A stretch of DNA of 14,624 bases from Tannerellaceae bacterium (GCA_031279915.1 JAITHO010000014.1:1-14624), one strand, 5' to 3'; positions 1-7,612 are shown, counted from the stretch's first letter. Program-made: numbers and translations. The notes: generated by a model from the sequence alone, not told the origin.

Positions 1-504
1 AACAAGGAATGCTTCGTGGGCTGTTTTAATCTTGCCTATCAAGCTTGTCTGTCCGCTGGTTTGTATTAATGGCGCCCATTCCGGCTTTTCGCAATCTTCA
101 AGAAAGTTTGTCATTAAACCGTTGGCATCAGTATAATTGGATTCGGGCAGATCCTTATAATTATGACGCAGGAACAAGAGCTTTTCGGCTGCTTGTAGCA
201 ATGCCGCATCGTCCATATACTTGCTCATATTAATAATGTACCAGAAATAAAGATACAGCGCAATGCGCTTTTCGTGCAGAAACGTAATGTCGGCAGTCAG
301 GATGGAAGCCTGGCTCAGCTTGAAGAGTTCGTCTTCTTTCTGATAAACAGTTTGAAGAGCGTTAAAAATTCCGCTGACCATAGGCAGGGAGCTCATTAAA
401 GTAACAAGCGGTTTGATGATGCCACTATCGTAAAAGTCGGCATGTTCAGCAATGTGGAGCTTTCTCAACAAATTCTTAAAAAGCAAGGATATAAACTTCA
501 TCAT
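1..504 (-). CDS. DUF6261-like hypothetical protein (3' end cut by window edge)
   Basis: An uninterrupted frame runs on the minus strand from the ATG at 504 to the first base of the window, giving 168 residues with no stop, so the gene continues outside. The start MMKFISLLFKNLLRKLHIAE has the pattern of DUF6261 proteins of Bacteroidales (a short hydrophobic start, then a leucine/arginine-rich 'LRxxEH' segment). The rest is a predicted all-helical protein with a segment rich in AAEKL and a later 'AHEAFL' stretch, again as in that family. No signal peptide or catalytic motif is visible. The function of the family is unknown as far as I know. A second ATG directly follows the first (499-501). A strong promoter lies 33 bp upstream, supporting both the frame and the start. 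Coding status is fairly sure; the family name is from memory of the pattern. Confidence 0.72.
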   Translation of the reverse strand, partial: MMKFISLLFKNLLRKLHIAEHADFYDSGIIKPLVTLMSSLPMVSGIFNALQTVYQKEDELFKLSQASILTADITFLHEKRIALYLYFWYIINMSKYMDDAALLQAAEKLLFLRHNYKDLPESNYTDANGLMTNFLEDCEKPEWAPLIQTSGQTSLIGKIKTAHEAFLV

Positions 505-536
505 AAGATTGTTTTCTATAATAATTGATACTTCCG

Positions 537-568
537 CAAAGGTAAATAAAATAATATATACAAGCAAA
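537..568 (-). promoter_or_regulatory. Bacteroidota-type promoter of the DUF6261-like gene
   Basis: On the minus strand the sequence reads TTTG (565-568), a 20-bp AT-rich spacer, then TACCTTTG (537-544). This matches the TTTG / TAnnTTTG consensus of the primary sigma factor of Bacteroidota with standard spacing. Transcription would start near 530, leaving a leader of about 25 nt before the ATG at 504. Confidence 0.8.
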
Positions 569-624
569 CAACAATAACATTTCTTTACGGGATCTGAAAC
601 TTCACTGTCTCCATAGCCTTCCGG

Positions 625-738
625 CCTGCGAAATTTAAATTTTCCAAAAACGCCTACACTGCAAGCTTGCGAGATTTAAATTCTCCAAAAACGCGTACAC
701 TGCAAGCTTGCGAGATTTAAATTCCCCAAAAACGCGTA
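625..738. repeat. 41-bp tandem repeat, about 2.8 copies
   Basis: The landmark TGCG recurs at 627, 668 and 709, an exact 41-bp period. Each copy contains TGCGA(A/G)ATTTAAATT, then a CCAAAAACGC block, and the two complete junctions carry the perfect palindrome GCAAGCTTGC (661-670 and 702-711). The first copy also holds the palindrome AAATTTAAATTT (631-642). The copies differ by only a few bases, so the duplication is recent or under constraint. It lies between the divergent DUF6261-like and BlaI-like genes. It does not encode a protein and has no spacers as in CRISPR. The rest of 569-806 shows nothing I can name. Confidence 0.85.
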
Positions 739-806
739 TTTCTTCTCGCCCCAACAACCGCTTTTTGCATGGCTCTCGCCCTACATTCATCCCTTTCTAA
801 ATTATT

Positions 807-844
807 AACTAAAAACTTTAGTTGCAGAACTAAACTTTTTAGTT
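807..844. promoter_or_regulatory. Twin operator-like dyads upstream of the BlaI-like gene
   Basis: Two perfect inverted repeats of the form AACTAAA-3nt-TTTAGTT occur at 807-823 (AACTAAAAACTTTAGTT) and 828-844 (AACTAAACTTTTTAGTT). Their centres (815 and 836) are 21 bp apart, two helical turns, so two repressor dimers could bind the same DNA face. BlaI/MecI repressors bind such dyads in pairs and control their own genes; here the gene starts 36 bp downstream. That this protein binds these sites is inferred from position. The core differs from the classic staphylococcal TACAnnTGTA. Confidence 0.72.
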
Positions 845-850
845 CATTTG
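821..850 (+). promoter_or_regulatory. Probable promoter of the blaI-M56 operon
   Basis: GTTG at 821-824 and TTCATTTG at 843-850, separated by 18 bp, are an imperfect match to the TTTG / TAnnTTTG Bacteroidota promoter. Transcription would start near 857. The second dyad fills the spacer and the first overlaps the -33 element, the arrangement expected for repression by blocking polymerase. The match is weak, so the exact position is uncertain. Confidence 0.4.
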
Positions 851-879
851 CATGTCTAACCCAAAAAAAGATATTTCGC

Positions 880-1245
880 ATGAAACAGCTTACCGCAAAA
901 GAAGAAGAGATTATGTTGTTATTCTGGGCCCAAGGCTCTATGTTCGTTAAGGAATTGCTCGCATTTTATGAGGATCCTAAGCCGCATTTCAACACGCTGT
1001 CGACCATTGTCAGAGGGCTTGAGGATAAGGGATTCCTCACTCATCAGGCCTTCGGTAATACCTACCGATACGACGTTGCTATATCCGAAAATCAGTACAG
1101 AAAGGGCAGCCTGAAGCTGATTGTTGATAGATATTTCGACAATTCATGGCTCGGAGTTGTATCGTCGTTAATTAAGGAGGAGGAGATTTCAACTGAGGAG
1201 CTGCGCCGGCTTATCGACGAGGTTGAAAGGGGAGGAAAGTTATAA
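880..1245 (+). CDS. BlaI/MecI/CopY-family transcriptional repressor
   Basis: A 121-residue protein starting MKQLTAKEEEIMLLFWAQG, the usual start of BlaI-type winged-helix repressors. Residues 1-70 form the DNA-binding domain; HFNTLSTIVRGLEDKGFL (about 37-54) is the recognition helix and following strand. Residues about 70-120 form the helical dimerisation tail that a partner M56 protease may cut. The staphylococcal Asn-Phe cleavage pair is absent. The frame is open from 769, but that extension would read through the two operator-like dyads at 807-844, while the ATG at 880 gives the normal family length and start. It is followed after 12 bp by the M56 gene, the standard repressor/sensor-protease operon. 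It is probably autorepressed through the twin dyads. No beta-lactamase gene is in the window, so the signal and target genes are unknown. Confidence 0.9.
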   Translation: MKQLTAKEEEIMLLFWAQGSMFVKELLAFYEDPKPHFNTLSTIVRGLEDKGFLTHQAFGNTYRYDVAISENQYRKGSLKLIVDRYFDNSWLGVVSSLIKEEEISTEELRRLIDEVERGGKL

Positions 1246-1257
1246 CGACCTACGATT

Positions 1258-3063
1258 ATGGGAGAGTTTTTAGTTTATATTCTGAAGCTGGCGGCATGTT
1301 TGACCATGTTTTTTGTGTTCTATATGCTGCTCCTGAGCCGCGAAACTTTTCACCGCTCAAATCGCCTTACGCTCCTGGCCATCATGCTGCTGTCGGCGGC
1401 GCTTCCGCTGGTTAAATGGACTCCTCAGGCCAGCGAACCTCTTTACCTTATTGCCGCCGGCGCCTGGGATTTGCCCGATATTCTGCCGGATATACTGCCC
1501 AACATTCTGACCGACGAGATGCCCGAAGAGGCGGGAGGAGGGAGCTTGGCTTCGGCATGGATAGTCCTTGCATATATCATCGGCGCCGCCCTCTTTCTTG
1601 TCCATAATATTATATCCATCCTGAAAATTCGTGGCATAATGCGCAGCGGCGTGAAGCGAAAAGCAGGCAAAGGACTGACCCTTATCCTGACACAATGGCA
1701 TGTGCCGCCCTTCAGCTGGTTCAACAATGTGGTGATTAATCCTGCCGACCTCGAGGAAAACGGCGAGGCTATCATTGCCCACGAGCGGGCCCACGTTGAG
1801 CTCCGACACTCGCTCGACATGGCGCTGGCTACCATCTGCGTTGCCCTCCAATGGTTCAATCCTGCCGCATGGCTATTGATGCGCGAACTCCGCATCGTAC
1901 ACGAATATGAGGCCGACGAGCAAGTATTGAAGCAGGGAATAGATGCAAAATCATATCAATTATTATTAATAAGTAAGGCTGTTGGGCGCGAACGATTCGT
2001 TGCCGTGGCCAGCAGCTTTCGCAGTAACAAACTCAAAAAACGAATAAGCATGATGTTAAAAAACAGATCAAATGTAATTGCGCGCTTGAAGTATGCATGC
2101 ATACTTCCGCTATCGGCGCTGGCGATTGCCGTATTTGCCCGTCCGGAGGTTGCGGCTTCGCTCGAAGTTATTTCAAACGTATCGGTACCGAACCTCTTTG
2201 TGACGGCTCAGGATACGGTTATCAGGGTCGCTCCGCAAAAGAATACTATCACCCTGCCCGACGGAAAGGCGGATGAAAAGGCCGACGAAAAGGCGGAGGC
2301 TAATGCGGATGAAAAGTTTGAAACGACCTCCGACATGTCTATCTCGCACAGTATGGACGTTGAGGTGGAGATTGACGACTTTGTGACGGTGGCCGACAGC
2401 ATACGCGAAAACGTTCGCATTATGCAGATTGACGATACCGTAATCGTTCAGGTCAACAATGCTATTGATACCATCGTTGTATCCGCCAATCCTGAAAAGG
2501 AAATTCAGATGGAGGTTCGCGAACTGCGCCGACGGGCAGTGAGAGAAGGCGTGAGAGTGAGCCGCGAACTCGAGAAATGGCGCGAGGAACATGCCGACGA
2601 AATCGAGGCGGTGAAAAAACAAGCGGAAGCTCTCGGCAAAAAAGCTGCCGCCGAAACCCGCAAGGCTCTTAAGGATGCCGACAAAGCTCGCAAGGACTTA
2701 GCCCAAGAATGGCGCGACGAACGGGCAAGGCAAATCCGAGCCGATTCCCTCCGAAATCGAGGCGCACGAAGCGACAGCTTCCGAGTTGAGCGCGACAATA
2801 GGCGGGCTGAATTAGACAGAAGGCGCGCCGAATTAGATAGAAGACGGGAGCTCCCCGACAGCCTCCGCCGAGAATTTGCCCAAAAAAGAAGAACGGAAAT
2901 CGAGCGCCGCCGCGAAGAATTTAAGCAAAGAAGGGACGATGCCGATCGCCGCAAAGAAGAATTAGAGAAAGAGAAAAAGAAAGAAAAAGAGAAGGAGAAA
3001 GACAAAGAGAAAGCCATGCCCGAAAACGTCGCTTACAAAACCGACTTGAGAGAAATGGCCTAA
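1258..3063 (+). CDS. M56-family (BlaR1-like) membrane metallopeptidase with charged coiled-coil C-terminus
   Basis: A 601-residue membrane protein. Likely membrane segments are at about 5-26, 35-51, 98-120 and 278-295. The M56 core holds the zinc motif HERAH (175-179) in IIAHERAHVELRHSLD, and the downstream HEYEADEQVL (215-224), which should supply the third zinc ligand. FSWFNNVVINP (152-162) is also typical of the family. In BlaR1 the protease faces the cytoplasm and destroys BlaI when an outside sensor is triggered. Here the part after the last membrane segment (about 298-601) has no penicillin-binding motifs. It holds a short strand-rich region with a KADEKADEKAEANADEK acidic/basic stretch, then from about 415 to 585 a nearly continuous Glu/Arg/Lys-rich helix with an AELDRRR duplication and a KEKEKEKDKEK run. 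It follows the repressor gene by 12 bp. The family is sure; what it senses is unknown. Confidence 0.9.
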   Translation: MGEFLVYILKLAACLTMFFVFYMLLLSRETFHRSNRLTLLAIMLLSAALPLVKWTPQASEPLYLIAAGAWDLPDILPDILPNILTDEMPEEAGGGSLASAWIVLAYIIGAALFLVHNIISILKIRGIMRSGVKRKAGKGLTLILTQWHVPPFSWFNNVVINPADLEENGEAIIAHERAHVELRHSLDMALATICVALQWFNPAAWLLMRELRIVHEYEADEQVLKQGIDAKSYQLLLISKAVGRERFVAVASSFRSNKLKKRISMMLKNRSNVIARLKYACILPLSALAIAVFARPEVAASLEVISNVSVPNLFVTAQDTVIRVAPQKNTITLPDGKADEKADEKAEANADEKFETTSDMSISHSMDVEVEIDDFVTVADSIRENVRIMQIDDTVIVQVNNAIDTIVVSANPEKEIQMEVRELRRRAVREGVRVSRELEKWREEHADEIEAVKKQAEALGKKAAAETRKALKDADKARKDLAQEWRDERARQIRADSLRNRGARSDSFRVERDNRRAELDRRRAELDRRRELPDSLRREFAQKRRTEIERRREEFKQRRDDADRRKEELEKEKKKEKEKEKDKEKAMPENVAYKTDLREMA

Positions 3064-3096
3064 TAACTGTTAGCAAACTTTTTTCATTGTGAGTAT

Positions 3097-3136
3097 AAAC
3101 CGGAAGACTGCCTGCCGAAGGCCTTCTTCCGGTTTT
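3097..3136 (+). terminator. Hairpin terminator after the M56 gene
   Basis: AAACCGGAAG (3097-3106) pairs perfectly with CTTCCGGTTT (3126-3135), with one more A-T pair inside, around a loop of about 17 nt. A short T-rich run (TTTTGTTAT) follows on the plus strand. It sits between two convergent genes (ends at 3063 and 3172), so it probably serves both directions. Confidence 0.75.
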
Positions 3137-3171
3137 GTTATATAACAGATAGCTTGGCCGAGGCTGGCCGC

Positions 3172-3966
3172 TCAGAGTCCAAGCTTTTCCTTCAGCAATC
3201 TGTATCCGGCCAGGCTGGCTCGCAGATTAACTCCGCTTTTGAGGCGCACGTTGTACGTGTTTTTCTCATACAATTCGATGCGAAGGATGTGGTTGGTATT
3301 GACAATGGTGGAGCGATGGATGCGAACGAAATCCGTGTCCGGCAGCGATGTTTCGAAAAACTTCATGCTGTGTTCCTTCACGAACTGTCCGCTGGGAGTG
3401 AAAATGGTGGCATAATCGCCGCATGCCTGGATGTAAATGATCTCGTCGACGGGCAGGATGTGGATTCGTCCGTTGTCTTTAACGGATATGCGGTCGATGC
3501 GCTCAACGGCCGGCTCGGCGACGGCGGCTGTGGGAAAGTTGAAGGGCTCCTTCACCGACGGTTTCTCCTCCAGCTCGTGCCTGAACCGGTAGTATCCCAT
3601 AAGCAATCCCCATCCCGATATGCCGACAGTCAGACGCAGCGGCAACAGCTTCGAAAAAAGCTCTCCGCTCTCGAATCCAAAGAGCGATACGGCAGCGAAA
3701 CATACGCAGGAACTGACCAGCAAACTCGCTCCCCCGATAACCGCCTGCGCCTGCCATCCCCAGATGAACGACAGCGACAGTCCGCTAAGAATACCCGCCA
3801 CCGACATGATGAGGATAAACACAAGCGCGTCGATGTAGGCCGATACCAGCGAAAGCCCTTCGCCATACAGAGCAAGCAATGCTGCCAAAAGGAGGGACAC
3901 AAGCAGTACGGCAACTGCAACGGATATCAGCAGCCTTCTGAAGCTTACGGTCATTGGAAGAGGCAT
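3172..3966 (-). CDS. Membrane-anchored LytTR-family DNA-binding regulator
   Basis: A 264-residue protein. The N-terminal half has four likely membrane helices (about 11-33, 42-64, 71-95 and 106-125). A linker follows, then a LytTR DNA-binding domain from about 157 to the end, shown by DRISVKDNGRIHILPVDEII, YIQACGDYATIF, the 'FVRIHRSTIVN' core (213-223) and the closing GVNLRASLAGYRLLKEKL. There is no receiver domain, so it is not an ordinary two-component response regulator but a one-component, membrane-embedded transcription factor. It starts 8 bp after the stop of the LiaF-like gene and is almost certainly co-transcribed with it, suggesting the two work together in sensing a membrane or envelope state. 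Target genes are unknown; autoregulation at the upstream promoter is possible but not shown. An in-frame ATG at residue 5 is an alternative start. Confidence 0.88.
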   Translation of the reverse strand: MPLPMTVSFRRLLISVAVAVLLVSLLLAALLALYGEGLSLVSAYIDALVFILIMSVAGILSGLSLSFIWGWQAQAVIGGASLLVSSCVCFAAVSLFGFESGELFSKLLPLRLTVGISGWGLLMGYYRFRHELEEKPSVKEPFNFPTAAVAEPAVERIDRISVKDNGRIHILPVDEIIYIQACGDYATIFTPSGQFVKEHSMKFFETSLPDTDFVRIHRSTIVNTNHILRIELYEKNTYNVRLKSGVNLRASLAGYRLLKEKLGL

Positions 3967-3974
3967 GGTAGCGA

Positions 3975-4781
3975 TCAGTCTTTTACTTCGATGCCGGAAA
4001 AGGATATATCTCCGCGAACAACAAGCTTATGCTCGTAGTCGATGCCTTGCGAGATCCAGCGCTTATCTTCGCAGCCTCCGAAGCTATTGTCGGACTGCAC
4101 CACTACGTACCAGTTCGAGGGGATGCGAAGCTGAACGCTCCCGAAGGTGCAATCGATGTCGACGTAAGTCTCCGCCGCTTCGAGAACAGTGCGCTTAAGA
4201 TCGAGGATGGCGCTTCCGAAGCTGACGCTGATGTCGGCCCCCTTGAATACAGGATCGACCACAATAGTCTTCGTCGAGCCGAAGCTAACGCCAATGCTGA
4301 CGTAGCCGTCGTCCACCTTTTCCTTCACCTCGCCTCGCTTATGTCCGTCTCTGTGGTTCCATACACGATTGCGATAGAACATCTGCCAGCACAAAATATA
4401 GACGCCCATTGCGATAAGCAGCAGAGGCCAATACGAGCTCGTCCAGCCCGGGCCCAGATCGCATATCTTCGGAAGAAGGAAAAAGAGGCCAACCGACAGC
4501 GTTACTATTCCGGGAAGAAACTGCCGCTTTACCAGATTAACGATCCCTATACCCACAAGCAGCATCTGCCAAGAGATAATGATACGATACACATCATAGC
4601 TAACAATTCCAAGATTATGTCCAAGCATGGTTAAGCCTACAATGATAAAAGCAATCGCAAGTGCGATCTTGCCCGTCCCATGAAAGGCAGTGTGGTTGCG
4701 ATGATGATCGCGATGATGTCGCCTACGCTCTGAGCGTTCTGAGCGCTCTTCCGAGCGTCTGTCTGTTTGATTTGTTTCCAT
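3975..4781 (-). CDS. LiaF-like membrane protein (DUF5668 N-terminal and cell-wall-active antibiotic response C-terminal regions)
   Basis: A 268-residue protein. Residues 1-35 are a highly charged cytoplasmic head with RSERSERRRHHRDHHRNH. Four likely membrane helices follow (about 37-54, 66-83, 88-104, 114-134), the pattern of the LiaI/LiaF-type (DUF5668) membrane region. From about 158 the soluble tail is a run of short beta strands with the recurring phrase V-S-F-G-S (166-170, 186-190, and TFGS at 212-215), a pattern typical of the LiaF C-terminal beta domain. LiaF proteins in Firmicutes restrain an envelope-stress kinase; in Bacteroidota relatives sit next to LytTR regulators as here. I infer it modulates the LytTR protein encoded directly downstream. 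It is the first gene of a two-gene operon. The domain names are recognised by pattern only. Confidence 0.82.
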   Translation of the reverse strand: METNQTDRRSEERSERSERRRHHRDHHRNHTAFHGTGKIALAIAFIIVGLTMLGHNLGIVSYDVYRIIISWQMLLVGIGIVNLVKRQFLPGIVTLSVGLFFLLPKICDLGPGWTSSYWPLLLIAMGVYILCWQMFYRNRVWNHRDGHKRGEVKEKVDDGYVSIGVSFGSTKTIVVDPVFKGADISVSFGSAILDLKRTVLEAAETYVDIDCTFGSVQLRIPSNWYVVVQSDNSFGGCEDKRWISQGIDYEHKLVVRGDISFSGIEVKD

Positions 4782-4819
4782 GTTTTTCTTACTATTTAAT
4801 ATATTTCTAAATGATGGGC

Positions 4820-4851
4820 CAAAGATAAGGCTCCACGCGGGAGCCTTACAA
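4820..4851 (-). promoter_or_regulatory. Promoter of the LiaF-like/LytTR operon
   Basis: On the minus strand TATCTTTG (4820-4827) is a perfect TAnnTTTG -7 element. TTG (4849-4851) lies 21 bp upstream of it as a partial -33 element. The predicted start is near 4813, giving a leader of about 32 nt before the ATG at 4781. The spacer is filled by the dyad described separately. Confidence 0.62.
4827..4847. promoter_or_regulatory. Perfect 8-5-8 dyad: operator in the promoter spacer and/or frdB terminator
   Basis: AAGGCTCC (4827-4834) and GGAGCCTT (4840-4847) are perfect inverted repeats around a 5-base loop. The dyad occupies the spacer between the -33 and -7 elements of the LiaF-like operon, the position where activator or repressor operators often lie. 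It is also 58 bp after the frdB stop and could fold as a hairpin ending that transcript, although the run after it on the minus strand (ATCTTTGG) is poor in T. Both roles are compatible. Confidence 0.55.
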
Positions 4852-4904
4852 CGGGAAATCTGTCAATCAAAACCAATACCCGACGAATCGACGGATACAA
4901 CCGC

Positions 4905-5660
4905 TTAATCTTTCAACTTGGCAACTATGTACTCACGGTTCAATCGGGCGATATTTGAAATCGACACCTCTTTCGGACATTGGGCCTCGCAGGCTCGCGT
5001 GTTTGTGCAATTGCCAAACCCAAGTTCGTCCATCTTAGCTACCATTGCTTTGGCGCGTCGGGCAGCTTCCACTTGGCCTTGGGGCAGAAGGGCCAGCTGG
5101 CTTACCTTGGCCGACACGAATAGCATGGCCGATCCGTTTTTGCAAGCTGCCACGCAGGCTCCGCAACCTATGCAAGCAGCGGCGTCCATGGCCAGATCGG
5201 CATTCTTCTTAGGGATCGGGATTGCGTTAGCATCGGGAACGCCGCCGGTGTTAACCGATACGAATCCGCCCGCCTGGATTATCTTATCGAAGGCATAACG
5301 GTCGACCATAAGGTCGCGTATGACGGGAAATCCGGCCGAACGCCATGGCTCAACTGTGATCACAGCGCCGTCGTCAAACTTGCGCATGTGGAGCTGGCAA
5401 GTTGTAACCGATGTATCAGGTCCGTGAGGATGGCCGTTGATGTATAGCGAGCACATGCCGCAGATGCCTTCGCGGCAATCGTGATCGAACGCCACAGGTT
5501 CTTTGCCTTCGCTAACTAACTGCTCGTTCAGCACGTCGAGCATTTCCAGAAATGAGCTCGACTGCGATACGTTCTTTAGCTTATAGGTTTCGAATGCGCC
5601 TTTCGCCTTTGGGCCTTTCTGGCGCCACACTTTCAGGGTTATATTGATATTCTTGTCCAT
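4905..5660 (-). CDS. frdB: Fumarate reductase / succinate dehydrogenase iron-sulfur subunit
   Basis: A 251-residue electron-transfer subunit carrying electrons between the flavin of the A subunit and the haems/quinone of the C subunit at the inner face of the membrane. The plant-type [2Fe-2S] site is C62, C67, C70 (in [10 protein letters not shown]) and C88. The C-terminal domain holds C163-x2-C166-x2-C169-x3-C173 and C218, C224 and C228 (in [13 protein letters not shown]), which together bind the [4Fe-4S] and [3Fe-4S] clusters. All expected cysteines are present. The gene follows frdA after 14 bp in the C-A-B order normal for Bacteroidota. The same enzyme family works as fumarate reductase in anaerobes and as succinate dehydrogenase in aerobes; in Bacteroides it serves fumarate respiration to succinate, the reading I favour. 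An alternative name is sdhB. Confidence 0.96.
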   Translation of the reverse strand: MDKNINITLKVWRQKGPKAKGAFETYKLKNVSQSSSFLEMLDVLNEQLVSEGKEPVAFDHDCREGICGMCSLYINGHPHGPDTSVTTCQLHMRKFDDGAVITVEPWRSAGFPVIRDLMVDRYAFDKIIQAGGFVSVNTGGVPDANAIPIPKKNADLAMDAAACIGCGACVAACKNGSAMLFVSAKVSQLALLPQGQVEAARRAKAMVAKMDELGFGNCTNTRACEAQCPKEVSISNIARLNREYIVAKLKD

Positions 5661-5674
5661 GTTTTTTTGAGTTA

Positions 5675-7612
5675 TCAGTTCTTATAATTCCGTTGTTGCC
5701 GAACTATAAATTCATAGTCGAGCGATTCTTTTAGCATAAGGGGTTCGTTGTCGCCATTATATTCCCAGCAGGAAACGTAAGAGTGTTTCTCGTCCTGACG
5801 CAAAGCTTCGCCTTCGGGGGTTTGATATTCCTCGCGGAAATGTCCGCCGCATGATTCCTGGCGGTCGAGCGAGTCGCGCGCCATCAGCTCGCCTATCTCA
5901 ATGAAATCTGCCAAGCGGAGCGCTTTCTCGAGCTCAACGTTCAGGTCGGCGCCGGATCCGGGGATAAGGACATTGCTCCAAAATTCCGACTTCAGCTGCT
6001 TAAGCATGTCGATTGCTTTGCGAAGGCCGTCGGCGTTACGCGCCATGCCGATATGTTCCCACATGATATGGCCCAGCTCTTTGTGAAGGCTGTCGACTGA
6101 TCGCTTGCCTTTAATGCTCATCAGCCGCGCTATGCGTTCGGAGATTTGCTTCTCGCAGGCGGCAAATTCGGGGGCATCGGTCTTGAATCGCGGTACCTGT
6201 ATTTGATCGGCAAGGTAATTCTGTATCGTGTAGGGCAAGACAAAGTATCCGTCGGCGAGTCCCTGCATTAGCGCCGAGGCTCCGAGGCGGTTGGCTCCAT
6301 GGTCGGAAAAGTTCGCTTCGCCGATGGCGAACAGTCCCGGAATCGATGTCATAAGCTCGTAGTCAACCCACAGCCCGCCCATAGAATAATGTAGCGCGGG
6401 GAAGATCATCATCGGCGTTTCGTATGGATTATCGTTCACTATCTTTTCATACATCTGGAACAAATTTCCGTAGCGCTCTTCCACCACTTTTCGCCCCAAA
6501 CGGCTTATGGCGTCGGCAAAATCTAAGTACACGGCCAAGCCGCTTCCAACGCCGTATCCTGCATCGCAGCGCTCTTTGGCGGCTCGGGATGCGACGTCGC
6601 GCGGCACCAGATTCCCAAAGGCCGGATAGCGGCGCTCAAGGTAGTAATCTCTATCTTCTTCCTTTATCTGCGTGGGTTTGAGCTGGCCGGAGCGAATGGC
6701 GGCTGCGTCTTCGAGCTTTTTCGGCACCCAGATACGCCCATCGTTGCGCAGGGACTCTGACATCAGCGTTAGCTTCGACTGAAATTCGCCATGCACCGGA
6801 ATGCACGTTGGATGTATCTGCACGTAGCATGGATTAGCGAACCAGGCGCCTTTCTTATAGCATTGCCAGGCGGCCGAGCCGTTTGATCCCATCGCATTGG
6901 TCGAGAGGAAAAAGGTATTCACATAGCCGCCGGTTGCTACTACTACGGCATGCGCGGCGAAGCGCACAAGCTTTCCGGAAACCAGGTCACGGGCGATAAT
7001 TCCGCGCGCACGGCCTTCGATTGTCACTACGTCGAGCATCTCATGCCGCTTATAAAGCTTCACCCTGCCCAGGCCTATCTGCCTACTTAATGCTGAATAA
7101 GCTCCCAAAAGAAGCTGCTGACCGGTTTGACCGCGGGCGTAAAAGGTTCGAGATACTTGCGCCCCGCCGAACGAACGATTGTCGAGCAAGCCGCCATATT
7201 CGCGCGCAAAGGGTACGCCCTGGGCTACGCACTGGTCGATGATGGAGTTGGATACTTCGGCAAGGCGATATACGTTAGCTTCGCGAGCTCGGTAGTCACC
7301 GCCTTTGATTGTATCGTAAAAGAGGCGGTAAACCGAGTCGCCATCGTTTTGATAATTCTTCGCTGCATTGATACCTCCCTGTGCCGCTATGGAGTGAGCT
7401 CTGCGAGGCGAGTCTTGAATGCAGAAGTTAAGTACGTTAAATCCAAGTTCGGCCAGTGACGCAGCTGCCGACGCACCTGCTAGGCCTGTTCCAACAACTA
7501 TCACATCCAGCCTTCGCTTATTGGCCGGATTAACCAGCTTCTGGTGATCCTTATAGTTCCTCCACTTGTCGGCCAGCGGGCCTTCGGGGATCTTAGAATT
7601 TATCTGTGTCAT
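5675..7612 (-). CDS. frdA: Fumarate reductase / succinate dehydrogenase flavoprotein subunit
   Basis: A 645-residue catalytic subunit interconverting fumarate and succinate with covalently bound FAD. The Rossmann motif [10 protein letters not shown] is at 41-50. H73 in [11 protein letters not shown] is the expected FAD-linked histidine. The active site shows [10 protein letters not shown] (267-276), the catalytic arginine R338 in [10 protein letters not shown]408 in HYSMGG, and R442 in NRLGASAL. All key residues are present and the length matches the family. The frame is open further upstream to 7741, but the extension would overlap frdC by about 100 bp, whereas the ATG at 7612 gives the family start ([17 protein letters not shown]) and a 26-bp gap after frdC. 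It is the middle gene of frdCAB. Direction of catalysis in vivo cannot be read from sequence; sdhA is the alternative name. Confidence 0.97.
   Translation of the reverse strand: MTQINSKIPEGPLADKWRNYKDHQKLVNPANKRRLDVIVVGTGLAGASAAASLAELGFNVLNFCIQDSPRRAHSIAAQGGINAAKNYQNDGDSVYRLFYDTIKGGDYRAREANVYRLAEVSNSIIDQCVAQGVPFAREYGGLLDNRSFGGAQVSRTFYARGQTGQQLLLGAYSALSRQIGLGRVKLYKRHEMLDVVTIEGRARGIIARDLVSGKLVRFAAHAVVVATGGYVNTFFLSTNAMGSNGSAAWQCYKKGAWFANPCYVQIHPTCIPVHGEFQSKLTLMSESLRNDGRIWVPKKLEDAAAIRSGQLKPTQIKEEDRDYYLERRYPAFGNLVPRDVASRAAKERCDAGYGVGSGLAVYLDFADAISRLGRKVVEERYGNLFQMYEKIVNDNPYETPMMIFPALHYSMGGLWVDYELMTSIPGLFAIGEANFSDHGANRLGASALMQGLADGYFVLPYTIQNYLADQIQVPRFKTDAPEFAACEKQISERIARLMSIKGKRSVDSLHKELGHIMWEHIGMARNADGLRKAIDMLKQLKSEFWSNVLIPGSGADLNVELEKALRLADFIEIGELMARDSLDRQESCGGHFREEYQTPEGEALRQDEKHSYVSCWEYNGDNEPLMLKESLDYEFIVRQQRNYKN

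Noticed and set aside
625..738. Tandem repeats here and at 8498-8673 as CRISPR arrays
   Set aside because: The units are directly adjacent with no unique spacers, and no cas genes are present.
769..879. N-terminal extension of the BlaI-like protein
   Set aside because: It would translate the operator dyads, gives an atypical start, and lies upstream of the likely transcription start.
2505..3017. 170-codon minus-strand frame rich in Ser/Phe and Arg
   Set aside because: It is the mirror image of the Glu/Lys/Arg-rich coding repeat in the M56 gene; such repeats open frames on the opposite strand.
880..3063. A beta-lactam resistance sensor operon
   Set aside because: The M56 protein lacks a penicillin-binding sensor domain and no beta-lactamase or PBP gene is nearby, so the name BlaR1/BlaI is kept only as family resemblance.
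3154..4038. 294-codon plus-strand open frame opposite the LytTR gene
   Set aside because: It overlaps the clear LytTR gene almost completely, its translation has no recognisable domain and is low-complexity and polar, and no promoter precedes it.
4029..4634. 201-codon plus-strand open frame opposite the LiaF-like gene
   Set aside because: It is antisense to a gene with good membrane and beta-domain patterns, and its own translation looks random.
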